Shown here one piece after another: positions 51,003 to 61,074 of a DNA stretch of 64,000 bases. The DNA is from Oleoguttula mirabilis. Lineage: Eukaryota > Ascomycota > Dothideomycetes > Mycosphaerellales > Teratosphaeriaceae. Positions within the stretch are counted from its first letter, which is position 1, and every line of letters starts with the position of its first letter. The stretch covers positions 248,001-312,000 of the forward strand of contig JAVFHQ010000027.1 in NCBI GenBank assembly GCA_035135055.1, written 5' to 3'. The notes beneath the pieces are model-generated. The model made no database searches. It saw only the letters and a list, made by a program, of their open reading frames with translations, and was not told where the DNA came from. Made by a program: the position numbers and the translations under genes.

Positions 51003-52596
51003 ATGACATCTAAAGATGGGGCAGACGCTCGGCGTCGTGCTCATGACGATGTTGATATCCCTCACTCCCTCACAGCTCGAACATCATCCCAAGACCGCGC
51101 CGCAACAAGGAAAGATATGTCCGCACCACTACCCGGTGTGATGTAAGTTCAATCTATAGCCTAAGGATGCTCACTGATCTCGATTGACGGACTACCCATA
51201 CAATACTATGGTGTGGCAACCCATGCTGACGATTGGTAGTGCGCAAGTAAAGGCGGGATTGAAGAACTTGATGGCTCCTCTCAGCCCGCACCAGGCGAAC
51301 GGTGAGGAACCAGTTGCCTCACGCCTGCAGCTTGATCACACCGTTCGGCATGATCCTCCTCACCGCGAGCAGCTTGAAGATCGCCATCTTAAGCTCAAGG
51401 AAGCTTTTGCTGAGGCTACGAAAAGTGAAAAACAAGCTCATGCGCAAGTCGAGAAGTTGACGCGAGAGAGGCGTGGGATGGATGAATACATCACCAAGAT
51501 GCGCACGGAGTTCGATGATCTTGCGGACCGCTACCACGAGTCGGAGCGAGCCCAGCAGGCGGAAGAAGCGGAGACGAACAAGCTCCGGCAGCAGCTCATC
51601 GCTTTCAAAAGAAGCACCCTGGTTCTAAGCAGGGTCACCAGCCAGATCACTGACGAGGACGTGCGATCGAAGATGGACATGGTGTTCTATGCCACCCAAG
51701 ATTTTGCTGTCGAGGTCTTGCGCAGCTCCCAGCTTGGTGAGCATAGCACGTGTCATTGGACGAACACCGCTGACCTCGTGCAGACCTAAGCCGACTTTCA
51801 CCAGAGGCCAGCACCTGGCTCACAACTCATCGTACCAACCCGGACCGTCCACCAAAGTCATGTGGACCGCAGGTCGTGATCTGTTTGGTGTCCCGGGTGC
51901 TCGTCACGGGCTTCGCCATGGAGCACTACTTCGGGATCTCCTCGAATCTCCCAGTCAGTGCGGCTATCAATCTGGCATCGGCCATTCCACGGAAGGATTG
52001 CGTGAGAGTCATGCACCCGGCCGTAACTGACCCAACCGCAGACGGTGCCGTCGCTGATGGTAAAGCGTGGCTCGAACCAACTCGAAAGCTGATCGCCCAT
52101 ATGGACGAGGACGCACTCCGCAAGTCCGACCAGTCTCTGGTCGACACCGCCATCAATATGCTTCATGCAATGCTTGCCGACGCCCTTCCTATCAACTGGG
52201 CCGCTGTGGACGCCGGTTTGCGTAAGATCTTCACCACGGCATTTGAGCTCTTCAGGGCGCTGCACCGAGCCAAGGCTACATTTGTAGTTGAGATGGTGCC
52301 TGCCGTCTTGCCACAGGAGAATGGGGCTTTCCGGCCTGACATCATGACCGCTGTCAACAACAGCACCGAGGACGAAGACGCACTTGGTGGACGGGCAATC
52401 AAGGTTTCTGTGTTCCCTGTGGTCTACAAGTTCGGCAACGAGATGGGAGAGAACGTAAGTATAGCCACCGATCACGCCTCCTGCATCTCATGTGTTATGA
52501 CTGACCCTTGCGATGTAGCGCGATGAGACGACAGTCGTGTGCAAGGCCAGGGTGGTTGTACAGAAGAGACCGCGTCCACTTAGCAGCCGCAAGTAA
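51003..52596 (+). CDS. Coiled-coil protein of unknown function, intact copy A
   Basis: Four exons, 51003-51142, 51240-51736, 51784-52454 and 52519-52596, with introns of 97, 47 and 64 bp, give 461 residues. CTGAC branch sites and CAG/TAG acceptors occur in each intron. The N-terminal 60 residues are polar. Residues about 85-205 form a strong coiled coil (EQLEDRHLKLKEAFAEATK, YHESERAQQAEEAETNKLRQ). The rest is a helical globular region (LVSRVLVTGFAMEHYFG, DALPINWAAVDAGLRKIF, FRALHRAKATFVVEMVPAV, VSVFPVVYKFGNEMGE) ending RDETTVVCKARVVVQK. I recognise no named domain. The splice model is strongly supported because copy B at 59688-61074 shares exon borders and phases. Confidence 0.75.
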
Positions 52597-52867
52597 TGGG
52601 ATTGGCGCGGACTGTTCTGGTAGTGGGACAAGACGGTGGAAGCTTGACGGAACTCTTCTCACGCCGGGCTTCGCAGACGCGGAGTATGTCTCCAGACATT
52701 GGCACAAAAGTGAGTCTTGCGACTTACGTAGCAAGCTGCGAGCAGCGGGATATGGATGCATGGCTTCCATTTCAAGCCTTCGACAGCTCGGCTGGCATCC
52801 TCGTTGAGGTACAGCAAGGGCGGTTGGAAGCAAGTCAAGCAGTGATCACAATGCCATCGGCTACTTT

Positions 52868-53929
52868 TTAGGCAAGGTAGCTCATATCAACCCACCACTC
52901 ATCCTCATACCCGCTCCCAAGCACCACATCCCTCGTGACCGGCTCCGTCAACTGCTCCGAAAAGTTCGCCCTCGGCCCCTCGGTCGGATAGCTTCCAGGC
53001 CCATAGTTCTCAAACTCGGCAAACGTCACATTACTAACCCTCTCCATCGGCGCCGCATTCCAGATGCTCCACCCAGCCGGTTTGATCACATCGCTGAGGT
53101 ACGTGTACTGGAACACCACCCTCGCAAAGATTCCCCAGGGCCGGCCGAGGTAGTTGGTGCCAGCCGCGGCGTCGACAGTGGCGTTGATACCGGCGACGGT
53201 GCTGTTGCTGATGACGTACCAGCTCGGGTTGGTCGAGGAGTTGCGGCCGGAGGCCGTGACGGAGCCAGCGGCTATGGTGCGGATGTCGATGTGCTCGAGC
53301 CAGGCCTGGGCGGTCTGGCCGAAGATGAAGTCGATGGCGCCTGTAATCTTGGACTTGGCATACAGCTGCGTGCCGGTATTGGCGAGCAAGGTGTCCTGAT
53401 AGCCGAAGAGGCCGACGCCGTAGTAGCCTTGGTTCGTTGTGTGGGCGGAGAGCGCCAGATTCTGGCCATCGGAGTTGATGTGGCCGAAGGTATTGAGGAT
53501 GTTGATATTGTACATTTTGAAGTTGGTGGTCCAGGCGCGCACCGTGGCGGTTAAGTCGTCGCTGGTGGTGTTGATGAGGGCAAGATTGTAAGTGATGTTC
53601 ACTGTGTTGCCGTGGTAGGAGGTGGTATCGTGGGTCCAGCCATAGACCGTGAGATTGGCCGCTCTGGGTGGAATGTAGACTTGCTCGGTGTAGATGCCAG
53701 GGTAGATGAAGAGGGATTGGGTCCCGTTCGCGAGCGTGGATAGCGCATTGACGCCTGCTTGCACGGAGGTGTAGTTGCTGTGCTGTCCGGACTTGTCGAC
53801 CACTACGGCACCACAGGGCGGAGTCGTCCGGCTCTTTGAAGACGTATGATCGTAGGAGGAGCAAGGTGTCGCTGCTGCACACAGGGACACCAGTGTAGCG
53901 ACGGTGGCCAATATGGCCGGGAAATGCAT
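52868..53929 (-). CDS. Secreted pectin methylesterase (CE8)
   Basis: Intronless 353-residue enzyme. Residues 1-20 are a signal peptide (MHFPAILATVATLVSLCAAA). The CE8 active-site motifs are in order: GYQDTL at 176-181 (acid/base Asp179), DFIFG at 200-204 (nucleophile Asp200) and LGRPWG at 262-267 (Arg264). Many NxS/T sites suggest N-glycosylation of a secreted protein. It removes methyl esters from homogalacturonan, which implies contact with plant material. It is convergent with the coiled-coil gene, and a TATA-like element lies about 75 bp upstream. Confidence 0.95.
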   Translation of the reverse strand: MHFPAILATVATLVSLCAAATPCSSYDHTSSKSRTTPPCGAVVVDKSGQHSNYTSVQAGVNALSTLANGTQSLFIYPGIYTEQVYIPPRAANLTVYGWTHDTTSYHGNTVNITYNLALINTTSDDLTATVRAWTTNFKMYNINILNTFGHINSDGQNLALSAHTTNQGYYGVGLFGYQDTLLANTGTQLYAKSKITGAIDFIFGQTAQAWLEHIDIRTIAAGSVTASGRNSSTNPSWYVISNSTVAGINATVDAAAGTNYLGRPWGIFARVVFQYTYLSDVIKPAGWSIWNAAPMERVSNVTFAEFENYGPGSYPTEGPRANFSEQLTEPVTRDVVLGSGYEDEWWVDMSYLA

Positions 53930-54927
53930 ACTGGAGGGCCAGTTCGACTTTTTAGAGGCGGAGATCTGAGAGCTTTTACTTCACGCCGGGCATGTCTGTC
54001 TCTATATACAATCCCAGCGTAGCATGGGTGGCTGGAGACGTGATCTTGCATACTCCATCTTGACGAATGAAGGGCGTCAGAGCACGTACTGATCTGCGAG
54101 TATCTTCACTCTCATTGGAGGGAAATCAGGAGAACGCGGAGGGGCATAATAATAATGAGGTGCACTTATGCATCACTGAGAGAGTGCGGCAACACCTTGC
54201 CGACTCACTTTAGCCGCAATGCCAGGTCATTGTGCTCCCCAGCCAAGACGTGGTAGGCGCCCGAGACTCTGTCGTGTTGGACTATGGGGCTGATGAAAGC
54301 GCGGAAGAGAAGCGTTGCGATGAGCAAAGCTGAGTGTTGACTACAAAGCGACGCCGAAGAAGGAAGGTACGCACAGGCGAACTGGACCGCTGCCCTATGG
54401 CTTCGATGCTTGCTCGCCTGTCCAATGCCGTAATCATTTCGTAAGCTCGTGGTGCCAGGTGATATGTACGCGCTCTGGCACGCGGGCCGTTCTCGAGGTA
54501 TAAGTCTGACCGCGGACCCAAGTAGATAAGGCGTGCGGTCGCATTGTGGCTCGAGCATTCTCTCTTGTGAGCGTGTGAGACCGCTGCTCGCCGCCGTAGG
54601 CGTATGTGGGTCAATCCCGTCCAGTGGTAAGAGGCGTGCTTCCGCAGAGCCTCGGCGGTCTGCGGGAGTACCTGGCCTAGGTATTCGTACCGTTGGGTGA
54701 GATCATCACAAGAAGACCCGCCTCGGCATTGGGGAGTGTGCCCTTCATAGGCCGATAAGAGGGCCATGCTCTGCCTCTGCTCAGTCTGCTCCAGTGCTCC
54801 TTCCCAACCCTTCTGTCCGCCCTTCCCCGGTTCCCCGGATCCGATTCCCGCACGCACGGACGACTCAGATAAACCCCGCCAACACAACGGAAACGGAAAG
54901 CACTACCACTACTCGCGTGCCTCTGCA
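53930..54927. promoter_or_regulatory. Divergent pectin methylesterase / aminotransferase region
   Basis: This 998-bp gap separates outward-reading genes. Apart from the TATA-like site at 54003 there is no recognised gene; the 201-codon minus frame (54282-54887) has no family resemblance. Confidence 0.45.
54003..54009 (-). promoter_or_regulatory. TATA-like element of the pectin methylesterase gene
   Basis: On the coding strand the sequence reads TGTATATAGA, placed about 75 bp before the ATG at 53929. Confidence 0.55.
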
Positions 54928-56333
54928 ATGTCAGCGAACATCACCCGCTCAGCAGTCAGCCAAAATTCCGCCAACAACCGACTTGGCCAGATCCAAGGCC
55001 ACATGGGCTCAATGGGGAACGCCGAGGGCATCAAGACGGCCTTCAGCGCCGATGTCGTGCCACAAGCGCCTGAGGACCCGCTGTTCGGGTTGATGGCAGC
55101 GTTCAAGAAGGACAGCGACGCGAAGAAGGTGGACCTAGGCATTGGCGCATACCGAGATGACAACGCAAAGCCGTGGGTGTTACCCGTGGTCAAGCAGGTT
55201 AGCAACATCGCTCGAGAAGACATAGTGAAGAACGTCCACTAACAGTCACTCCACAGGCAGAGGAGCTACTGCGCAAAGACCCCGACCTGAACCACGAGTA
55301 CCTCCCCATCGCCGGTCTCGCCGACTTCACCTCCGCCTCACAAAAGCTCATCCTGGGCAAGTCATCACCCGCCATCACAGACAAGCGTGTCGTCTCCCTT
55401 CAATCCGTCTCCGGCACCGGTGCCCTCCACCTCGGCGCCCTCTTCCTCACCCGCTTCTACAACCCGGCCGCAGCAGACGCGAAGACCATCTACGTCAGCA
55501 CGCCGACATGGGCCAACCACAACCAGCTGTTCAGCAACGTCAAGCTGCCTATGAAGGGCTACCCCTACTTCTCCAAAGAGACCAAGGGCCTCGACTTTGA
55601 CGGCATGGTCAGCACCATCGAATCAGCCCCAGAAGGCTCCATCATCCTCCTCCACGCCTGCGCCCACAACCCAACCGGCGTCGACCCCACCCAAGAGCAA
55701 TGGACGAAAGTCGCCCAAGTCATGAAGGCAAAACGCCACTTCCCCTTCTTCGACTGCGCCTACCAAGGCTTCGCCTCCGGCTCGCTCGAGCAGGACGCGT
55801 GGGCCATCAACCACTTCGTCGAGCAAGGCTTCGAGCTCATGATCGCCCAGTCCTACGCCAAGAACTTCGGCCTCTACGGCGAGCGGGCCGGCTGCTTCCA
55901 CTTCGTCGCCGCCCCTTCGTCAGATGCTGTCGATGAGGTGAGCCGAGTCGGCAGCCAGCTCGCCATCCTGCAGCGCTCCGAGATCTCCAACCCGCCGGCC
56001 TACGGCGCTCGTGTCGCCTCGCGCGTGCTCAACGATGAGAAGCTCTTCGCGCAGTGGGAGGAGGATCTGCGGACGATGTCCGGGCGGATCATCGAGATGC
56101 GGAAGCAGTTGCGCAGTAAACTCGAGGCGAAGAAGACGCCGGGGACGTGGAACCATATTACCGACCAGATCGGCATGTTCTCCTTCACCGGGCTGAACGA
56201 GCAGCAGGTGCAGACGCTGCGGGAGGAGTATCACGTCTACATGACGAAGAACGGGCGGATCTCGATGGCCGGGCTGAACTCGCACAACATCGACTACTTT
56301 GCCGAGAGCGTCGATAAGGTGGTTAGGGGTTAG
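54928..56333 (+). CDS. Aspartate aminotransferase
   Basis: Exons 54928-55197 and 55257-56333 with a 59-bp intron (GTTAGC...CACAG) encode 448 residues. This PLP enzyme interconverts aspartate plus 2-oxoglutarate with oxaloacetate plus glutamate. The PLP lysine is Lys292 in SYAKNFGLYGERAG. Other family motifs are YLPIAGLADF, SGTGALHLGA, HACAHNPTGVDPT and FFDCAYQGFASG (Asp256). The N-terminus before residue 45 is Ser/Asn/Gly-rich with few arginines, so a mitochondrial presequence is not obvious; I favour a cytosolic form but am unsure. Two closely spaced candidate acceptors (CAG at 55256 and 55260) exist; only the first keeps the frame. Confidence 0.95.
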
Positions 56334-56418
56334 AAGCTGCTCCCCGATGTACTAGCTCGAGCAGCGGTCTTTTCTTTCTGTACTTACTATACCATGCTCT
56401 GCAGAGGTTTTGTTTGTA

Positions 56419-56560
56419 GGCCACGAGCCTCTCCACGGCAAGCGGTCAACATGTGCACCACGGTGACACATTCGGTATACATATACCTACGTATCATATG
56501 TGTACTGATGTGTAACGGTGGTGCACGTGTTGACCGCCCTGCTGTGCAAAGGCTCGTGGC
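56419..56560. repeat. Imperfect inverted repeat (foldback) with about 53-bp arms
   Basis: The left arm (56419-56471) begins gccacgagcct and holds gcggtcaacatgtgcacca. The right arm (56508-56560) is its reverse complement at over 80 percent of positions and ends aggctcgtggc. The 36-bp loop is itself near-palindromic (gtatacatatac). This could be a MITE-like element or a strong RNA/DNA hairpin. I see no clear target-site duplication. Confidence 0.85.
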
Positions 56561-56840
56561 GCGGCGCTGGAGGGGGTACAGGGTATGCACGACAGTCCTG
56601 CGCTCACCGCGCCAGGCATGAATGGTTCTCCGTCATGTGGGATGAGTTTTACGCAAGTGCTGCCGACGGACATGGTGGGCGTGGCCAGAAATGCCCGTAG
56701 CTCAAGCTTACTGCGACCTTTCTGACCCACTGACAACACCGATCGGTATTGTATCACGTGTAAGCTGCAAGCATGAGCACCATTAAGCTAGGTGTATGCC
56801 GACCCTCCCCACCCATTGTGCTTCTGCATATTTCGTATGT

Positions 56841-56880
56841 TGCTCTCTCTCTTTGTCCCTCTCTCCCTCCCTCTCTCTCG
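56841..56880. repeat. CT-rich low-complexity tract
   Basis: A run of ctctct and ccctccct units about 40 bp long. Confidence 0.85.
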
Positions 56881-56969
56881 GTCAATCGGTCGATCGATAG
56901 CTGAAGAGGCCTGTAGGCGGTAGGCGGCCGGTGGGCGTCAGTGATGAGATCCTTCTGATAGAGAAGACG

Positions 56970-57063
56970 CCGCGTCGTGTCCCTTCGAGCTTCCCTCAAT
57001 CCTTCCAACCAGCCTTGCGCAGATTGATCAAGTCCAGGATTTATGGACCTTAGACGGCTTGGG
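56970..57063. repeat. Duplicate copy of the MIF4G gene 3' end
   Basis: This 94-bp segment aligns with 57073-57164, the last coding part of the neighbouring gene, sharing for example cttccaaccagccttgcgca and caagtccaggat. The spacing is about 103 bp. The stop codon of the gene (57050-57052) lies inside this copy. Confidence 0.85.
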
Positions 57064-57880
57064 AGGTCAACGCCGCATCGTGCCCGTTCGTGCTGCCCTC
57101 GACCTTCCAACCAGCCTTGCGCAGCTCGTTCAAGTCCAGGATCAAAGACCTCGATCGGCTTGGCAGACTGTCGCACTTGAGTAGAACTTCGTCAATCCGT
57201 TGAATGTATGTCGCGAGCAGGAGGCAGCCTTGCGCGTCCTCACTCATCGTGGCGCCGACAGTCCTCAGCAAAGTGACCAGCCTCTCCACCGTAGTGCTGT
57301 CCGGCTCGCCGTCGAACTCCATCAGCCTCAAGACACACTCGTGCATGGTGCGGATGGTCAACATACGAGTCTTGTACAGCTCGCCAACGAACTGGGTCAG
57401 ACCGAGAGCGCGGCGGCTGGCAGCTACTGCCTTGTGGGCCGCAGAGATCTCTGGGCCTCGCTCGAATGCCTCCTGGCACTGGCCGAGCAGGTACTTCCGG
57501 AACAGCTCGGCACCAGCTACCGGCTTGCCCTTCCTGTCCTTCAAGCTCTCGTCGCGAATCTCGGGACCGGTAGATTTTAGCATCTTCAGGCAGAGCTGCG
57601 CATAGATGCCCGTCGAGTCTCCGTCGTTGCAAGCCTCCTCGAAGATGACTCGGACGACTTCGCGCAGCGTTCGCCCATCGGTCTCAGACTTAGCTTGGCT
57701 GACAATTTCCTCGATTTGGCGAAAGATCTCGTCGAAGTTCTCCGGTGTCATATCGTCGAGCGCCTTCCTCACTTTACGCTCCACTTCGTCAGGCGCCATG
57801 TGGCCGCTCGCAGCTCCCTGGTCGATGGCATCGCCGGCCCTCTGCTTAGCCAAGACACTCGCAGGTGCCACTTTCGTCAT
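57050..57880 (-). CDS. Stand-alone MIF4G-domain protein (eIF4G-related)
   Basis: Intronless 276-residue frame from ATG 57880. Nearly all of it is one MIF4G HEAT domain: VRKALDDMTPENFDEIFRQI, IVSQAKSETDGRTLREVV, IYAQLCLKML, then RKYLLGQCQEAFERG and ending ILDLNELRKAGWKVEG as in the eIF4G middle domain. It lacks the eIF4E-binding and MA3/W2 parts of full eIF4G, so it may be a partial copy of the TIF4631-type gene turned into a short eIF4A-binding protein. A splice-acceptor-like CTGAC...TACAG lies just before 57920, so a small upstream exon cannot be excluded. The last residues (QAV) come from a local duplication. Confidence 0.75.
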   Translation of the reverse strand: MTKVAPASVLAKQRAGDAIDQGAASGHMAPDEVERKVRKALDDMTPENFDEIFRQIEEIVSQAKSETDGRTLREVVRVIFEEACNDGDSTGIYAQLCLKMLKSTGPEIRDESLKDRKGKPVAGAELFRKYLLGQCQEAFERGPEISAAHKAVAASRRALGLTQFVGELYKTRMLTIRTMHECVLRLMEFDGEPDSTTVERLVTLLRTVGATMSEDAQGCLLLATYIQRIDEVLLKCDSLPSRSRSLILDLNELRKAGWKVEGSTNGHDAALTSQAV

Positions 57881-58469
57881 GGTGTCAGGTGGCAGATGGC
57901 TGAGGGTCCGCAAACTCTGTACCAAGGTCAGCACTCGCACTTCAGTTGACAGTAGCAAAGTATAAGCCTACAAGATGAGCAGATGTGCACAGTCGCTTTT
58001 GTCTGGCAGATGTTGTTTGATGTCGCCGCGGAATCTTGGGTTCCTGGACACGACCGGTGTCATGCCACAGCAAGAGTTTCAGAAGTTGGCAAGAGGTGCA
58101 AACGAGGAAAGCACGCTAATGAGCCGCCACAAAACATCCAAGTCCTGTCACATGCATGCTCTCCCAGCGTTTGACTGTTCGGATGATGTAGACTTACGCA
58201 GCGCCGAAACAACCAGAGCCTCTCGCCTGTCTACCCAAGGGCTTGCCATGAGGCACAAAATCCACCAAGGGGCTGCATTGAACGGGTTCAATGCAAAATC
58301 TCATGCTACCATTGGGCTGCAGAGGAGTAGCGCCAATCCATCTACGACTCCTCCATCTCCTCCTCCATGATAAAGAAAGCAGGATAGATAGGGATTTAAC
58401 GATCAGCAGAGGCATCCCTTCTCCACATCTTCTCCGCGGTTGCCCTCCGCCAGACATTCATTGCGACAA
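57881..58469. other. Region between the MIF4G gene and the HD hydrolase
   Basis: This 589-bp gap should hold the MIF4G promoter. A 131-codon plus-strand frame (57975-58370) is Ser/Arg-rich with no family I know. I do not call it. Confidence 0.4.
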
Positions 58470-59156
58470 TCAGTTGGGCTGAGGCCAGCTCAGCTCTTCG
58501 TCCCACCAGCCCATGAAGCTGAGCAGCCGCCTGCACCTCTCGCTCGCAATCTGCTTTCCATGCGCCGTCCTCATCATGCCCTCTCGCATCAGCAGCTTGC
58601 CCTCGAAGACGCTTCGGGTCTCTGCTAGCGTCCTGCCATGCGCACCCCCGTACGTAAAAGCCCGCCCGATGCCTACGGCGCCGATAGCATCCAATCTGTC
58701 GGCATCCTGCACAACGGCTAATTCCGGGTACTCTACTAAAACGGCCTCGACAGCCAAAGGATGTGCCAGCTCGTAGGAGCACGAGACGTGCGAGACGAGT
58801 GTTTGGACTTTGGATGCGAGGGGCGGAGGGGCCGCGTGAGAGAGCAGAATTGACTCGGCCGTGTCCGCACTTGCATTGCCATGCTCAGTGGGCAGGATGT
58901 ATTTGCTATCGCCGATATCGTGGAGTAGTGCTGTCAGCGTCACCAAAACGAGATCGAGCTGGATGTCGGGTCGGAGGGTCTGCTCGGCAGCGGCAAGGCG
59001 TTCCGCGAGCTCTACCACGCGTTGGATGTGGGAGAAGTCGTGTGAGGTATCGAAGGGTGGCTGCGACATGATGCGCTGCACGGTGTTGGTCACATGTTCG
59101 ACAAGCGTTGCGACGGCTTCCGGACAGAGCTGGCTGTTAGATTGCCAACGAGACAT
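58470..59156 (-). CDS. HD-domain phosphohydrolase (YedJ-like)
   Basis: Intronless 228-residue protein from ATG 59156. The HD metal site is clear: His43 in DTSHDFSHIQRV, the His79-Asp80 pair in LLHDIGD, and the distal Asp in VVQDADRLDAIGAVGIGR. This motif set is that of the small HD hydrolases (YedJ/YpgQ-like), which act on nucleotides or related phosphates; the substrate is unknown. Family members begin about here, so the longer open frame to 59270 was not used. Confidence 0.88.
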   Translation of the reverse strand: MSRWQSNSQLCPEAVATLVEHVTNTVQRIMSQPPFDTSHDFSHIQRVVELAERLAAAEQTLRPDIQLDLVLVTLTALLHDIGDSKYILPTEHGNASADTAESILLSHAAPPPLASKVQTLVSHVSCSYELAHPLAVEAVLVEYPELAVVQDADRLDAIGAVGIGRAFTYGGAHGRTLAETRSVFEGKLLMREGMMRTAHGKQIASERCRRLLSFMGWWDEELSWPQPN

Positions 59157-59687
59157 TGATCGACTTTCGTAATTCCAGAGACAGAAACAACAAGAAGCGG
59201 ATAATACTCGCAATAGGCAGCGCGGCCGGGCGTAGGCCGTCCCATGTCGGTGTTGATCACGTAAGCACACCCGGAGACTTTCTTGCCTTGGTACCTTCCT
59301 GATTCAGCACAGAAGCGGCCGGCCTATCCGGGTCTCAGGCAAGGCGATCAGTGCTATGTGTAATTTTTTGCCGGATGCGTCTTGGAAAGATCAGGAATGT
59401 AGAAGGACTCCACAAGACTGTGGCACGCACCTCTTCCCAGGCTAACACGACGGAGAAGGCGGTCAGCCTGATCAATGTAGTCTTAACACCCGTAACCGCA
59501 AGACACGCCAGCGGCTCAGCGCATGCACCCCTGGTTGACGATGATTAAACTGATTCGTACGCTTGGGTGCGATGTTACTCCTGGAAGTCGACACTACTAG
59601 CGTGCGAGGTCGGATATGCACGTAGCGCCGAGGTTCGTATGCTGATATTCCGAGGATCGCGCTCAATGTATACCACTGGATTCATGT
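59157..59687. other. Intergenic region, no gene seen
   Basis: This 531-bp gap contains the HD hydrolase promoter side and the 3' flank of the coiled-coil copy B. Only short frames occur. Confidence 0.45.
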
Positions 59688-61074
59688 TCACACTCGCGGC
59701 TGAGGTACAAGCCTCGCCTTACATATTACTGTCATCTCGTCAAGCTGCCAGCGCCGTCGTCAGTATGCTAACCGGAGCCTTTGGCTTTGAGAAGGATGTA
59801 AAAACTGCAGGGCTTGGCTCACCTTCTCGCCCATCTCATCACCGAACTTGTAGACGCCTGGGAAGACCGAGATCGCAATCGGCCTTCCCACGAGCTCGCT
59901 GTCATACTCGACACTGTTTACCGCGAGCATGACGTCAGGTTGGAAGAGGAGACGCTCCGAATCACGGACTGCCGGCGCCATCTCCACGTGAAACAGGGCT
60001 TTGGCTCTGTGCAAAGTCTTGGCCAAGTGGAAGGCTATCATGAGGGCCTTTCGCAGCCTCAGTCCCGCGGCTTCCCAGTCTATCGGTAAAGCCTCACTCA
60101 ACGTTCGCCGGACATCTTGTACAGCGCTTGTGATGAGCGCAAACTCCGACTCTCGCATGGCTGTGTCGTTGCTGAACAGCAGCGCATGCGTTGACACGAG
60201 CCAGGCTTTGGCCTGGACTGGATCTTGGGCTACAGAAGCGTCAGATGGAGAGCTTGAGGAGCCAGGTGCGGACTGACCGGTAAACGCTGACGCAAGTGAC
60301 ATGGCTGCGTTGACTGAGGGGGTAGACGACGCTCCAAAGAAGTACTTTGGGTCAAAGCATTCGACTACGACTCTAGAGACGAGACTAGTGATGATTTGAG
60401 CCTGGTTTGACTTCGGCGGAGCTTTAGTATCGAACACGTAGGTGCCCAGCCATGTCTTCGCATCGAGCGGGAGCTTGCTAACGTCTGTGTTCTTCTATAA
60501 GCGATGTCTTCGGTGGAGTATGCTGCAGGACTTACCAAACGATGTGCCACGTGGTGCCTGTACGGCAAAGTCTTGTATTCCGTAAAACGCCGTGTCCATG
60601 CCTTGGCGTATCTCCTCGTCGGTTACCTGGCTCTTAGTCTTGCGAAGCAGCGACAACTCCGTCTTCAACGGTACCAACTATTTACGCATGGATTCCACCT
60701 CCGATTCTCTTGTCTGCAGCGCCCGCAGTGTCTCATGGTTGCTTTCCAGGAGGGAGGCGTGTTCAGCTTCAAGCTTCTGGTGAGCATCTTCGAGCCGTTG
60801 ACGACTCTCCAATGTACGTTGTAGCTGTGTCGCGAGTAGTTGGTTGCTACGCAACAGGTCTCGGTCGGTCTCAGTAGCTGGTGCTGGACTTGTGAACAAG
60901 CCATGCAACGGGTGCTGCGGTCGGCTCCTACTTGTTGTCAGATTTAGTGCAGCATGACTAGAGCTCAAGTCCCTGCTCCGTCCCTGATGACAGTATACAC
61001 CATGACTTATTGTAGATGGACTCGGCTACGAACCTTTTGGCTCGATCACCTGCCGCTTCGCCACCGTAGCTCAT
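59688..61074 (-). pseudogene. Coiled-coil protein copy B with in-frame stop codon
   Basis: Paralogue of the gene at 51003-52596, in the opposite orientation. Matching exons are 61074-61034 (tentative), 60927-60536, 60484-59823 and 59744-59688, with introns of 106, 51 and 78 bp; three exon borders and phases are the same as in copy A. Shared segments include SQ(V/I)TDE(E/D), the PPKS block, SRV(V/L)V, the ALPI(D/N)W block, LHRAKA, SVFP.VYKFGDEMGE and CKAR at the end. A TAG at 60678-60680 interrupts exon 2. Aligned with copy A it replaces the second Gln of KLRQQL, consistent with CAG to TAG. Downstream of the stop the frame stays open, so decay is recent, or read-through or an assembly error applies. 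Confidence 0.75.

Larger units (their letters stand above)
56334..57049. other. Repeat-bearing region downstream of the aminotransferase
   Basis: This contains an inverted repeat (56419-56560), a CT-rich tract (56841-56880) and most of a duplicated fragment of the MIF4G gene 3' end. No gene is supported. Confidence 0.55.

Noticed and set aside
52596..52871. A 91-codon plus-strand frame after coiled-coil copy A
   Set aside because: It starts from a downstream ATG overlapping the stop of copy A, has no counterpart after copy B and no family resemblance, so I treat it as 3' untranslated sequence.
54282..54887. A 201-codon minus-strand frame between the pectin methylesterase and aminotransferase genes
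   Set aside because: Low-information Arg/Ser-rich translation spanning the divergent promoter, with no recognisable domain.
57975..58370. A 131-codon plus-strand frame between the MIF4G and HD-domain genes
   Set aside because: Low-complexity Ser/Pro end, no domain, and it lies in the promoter side of the MIF4G gene.
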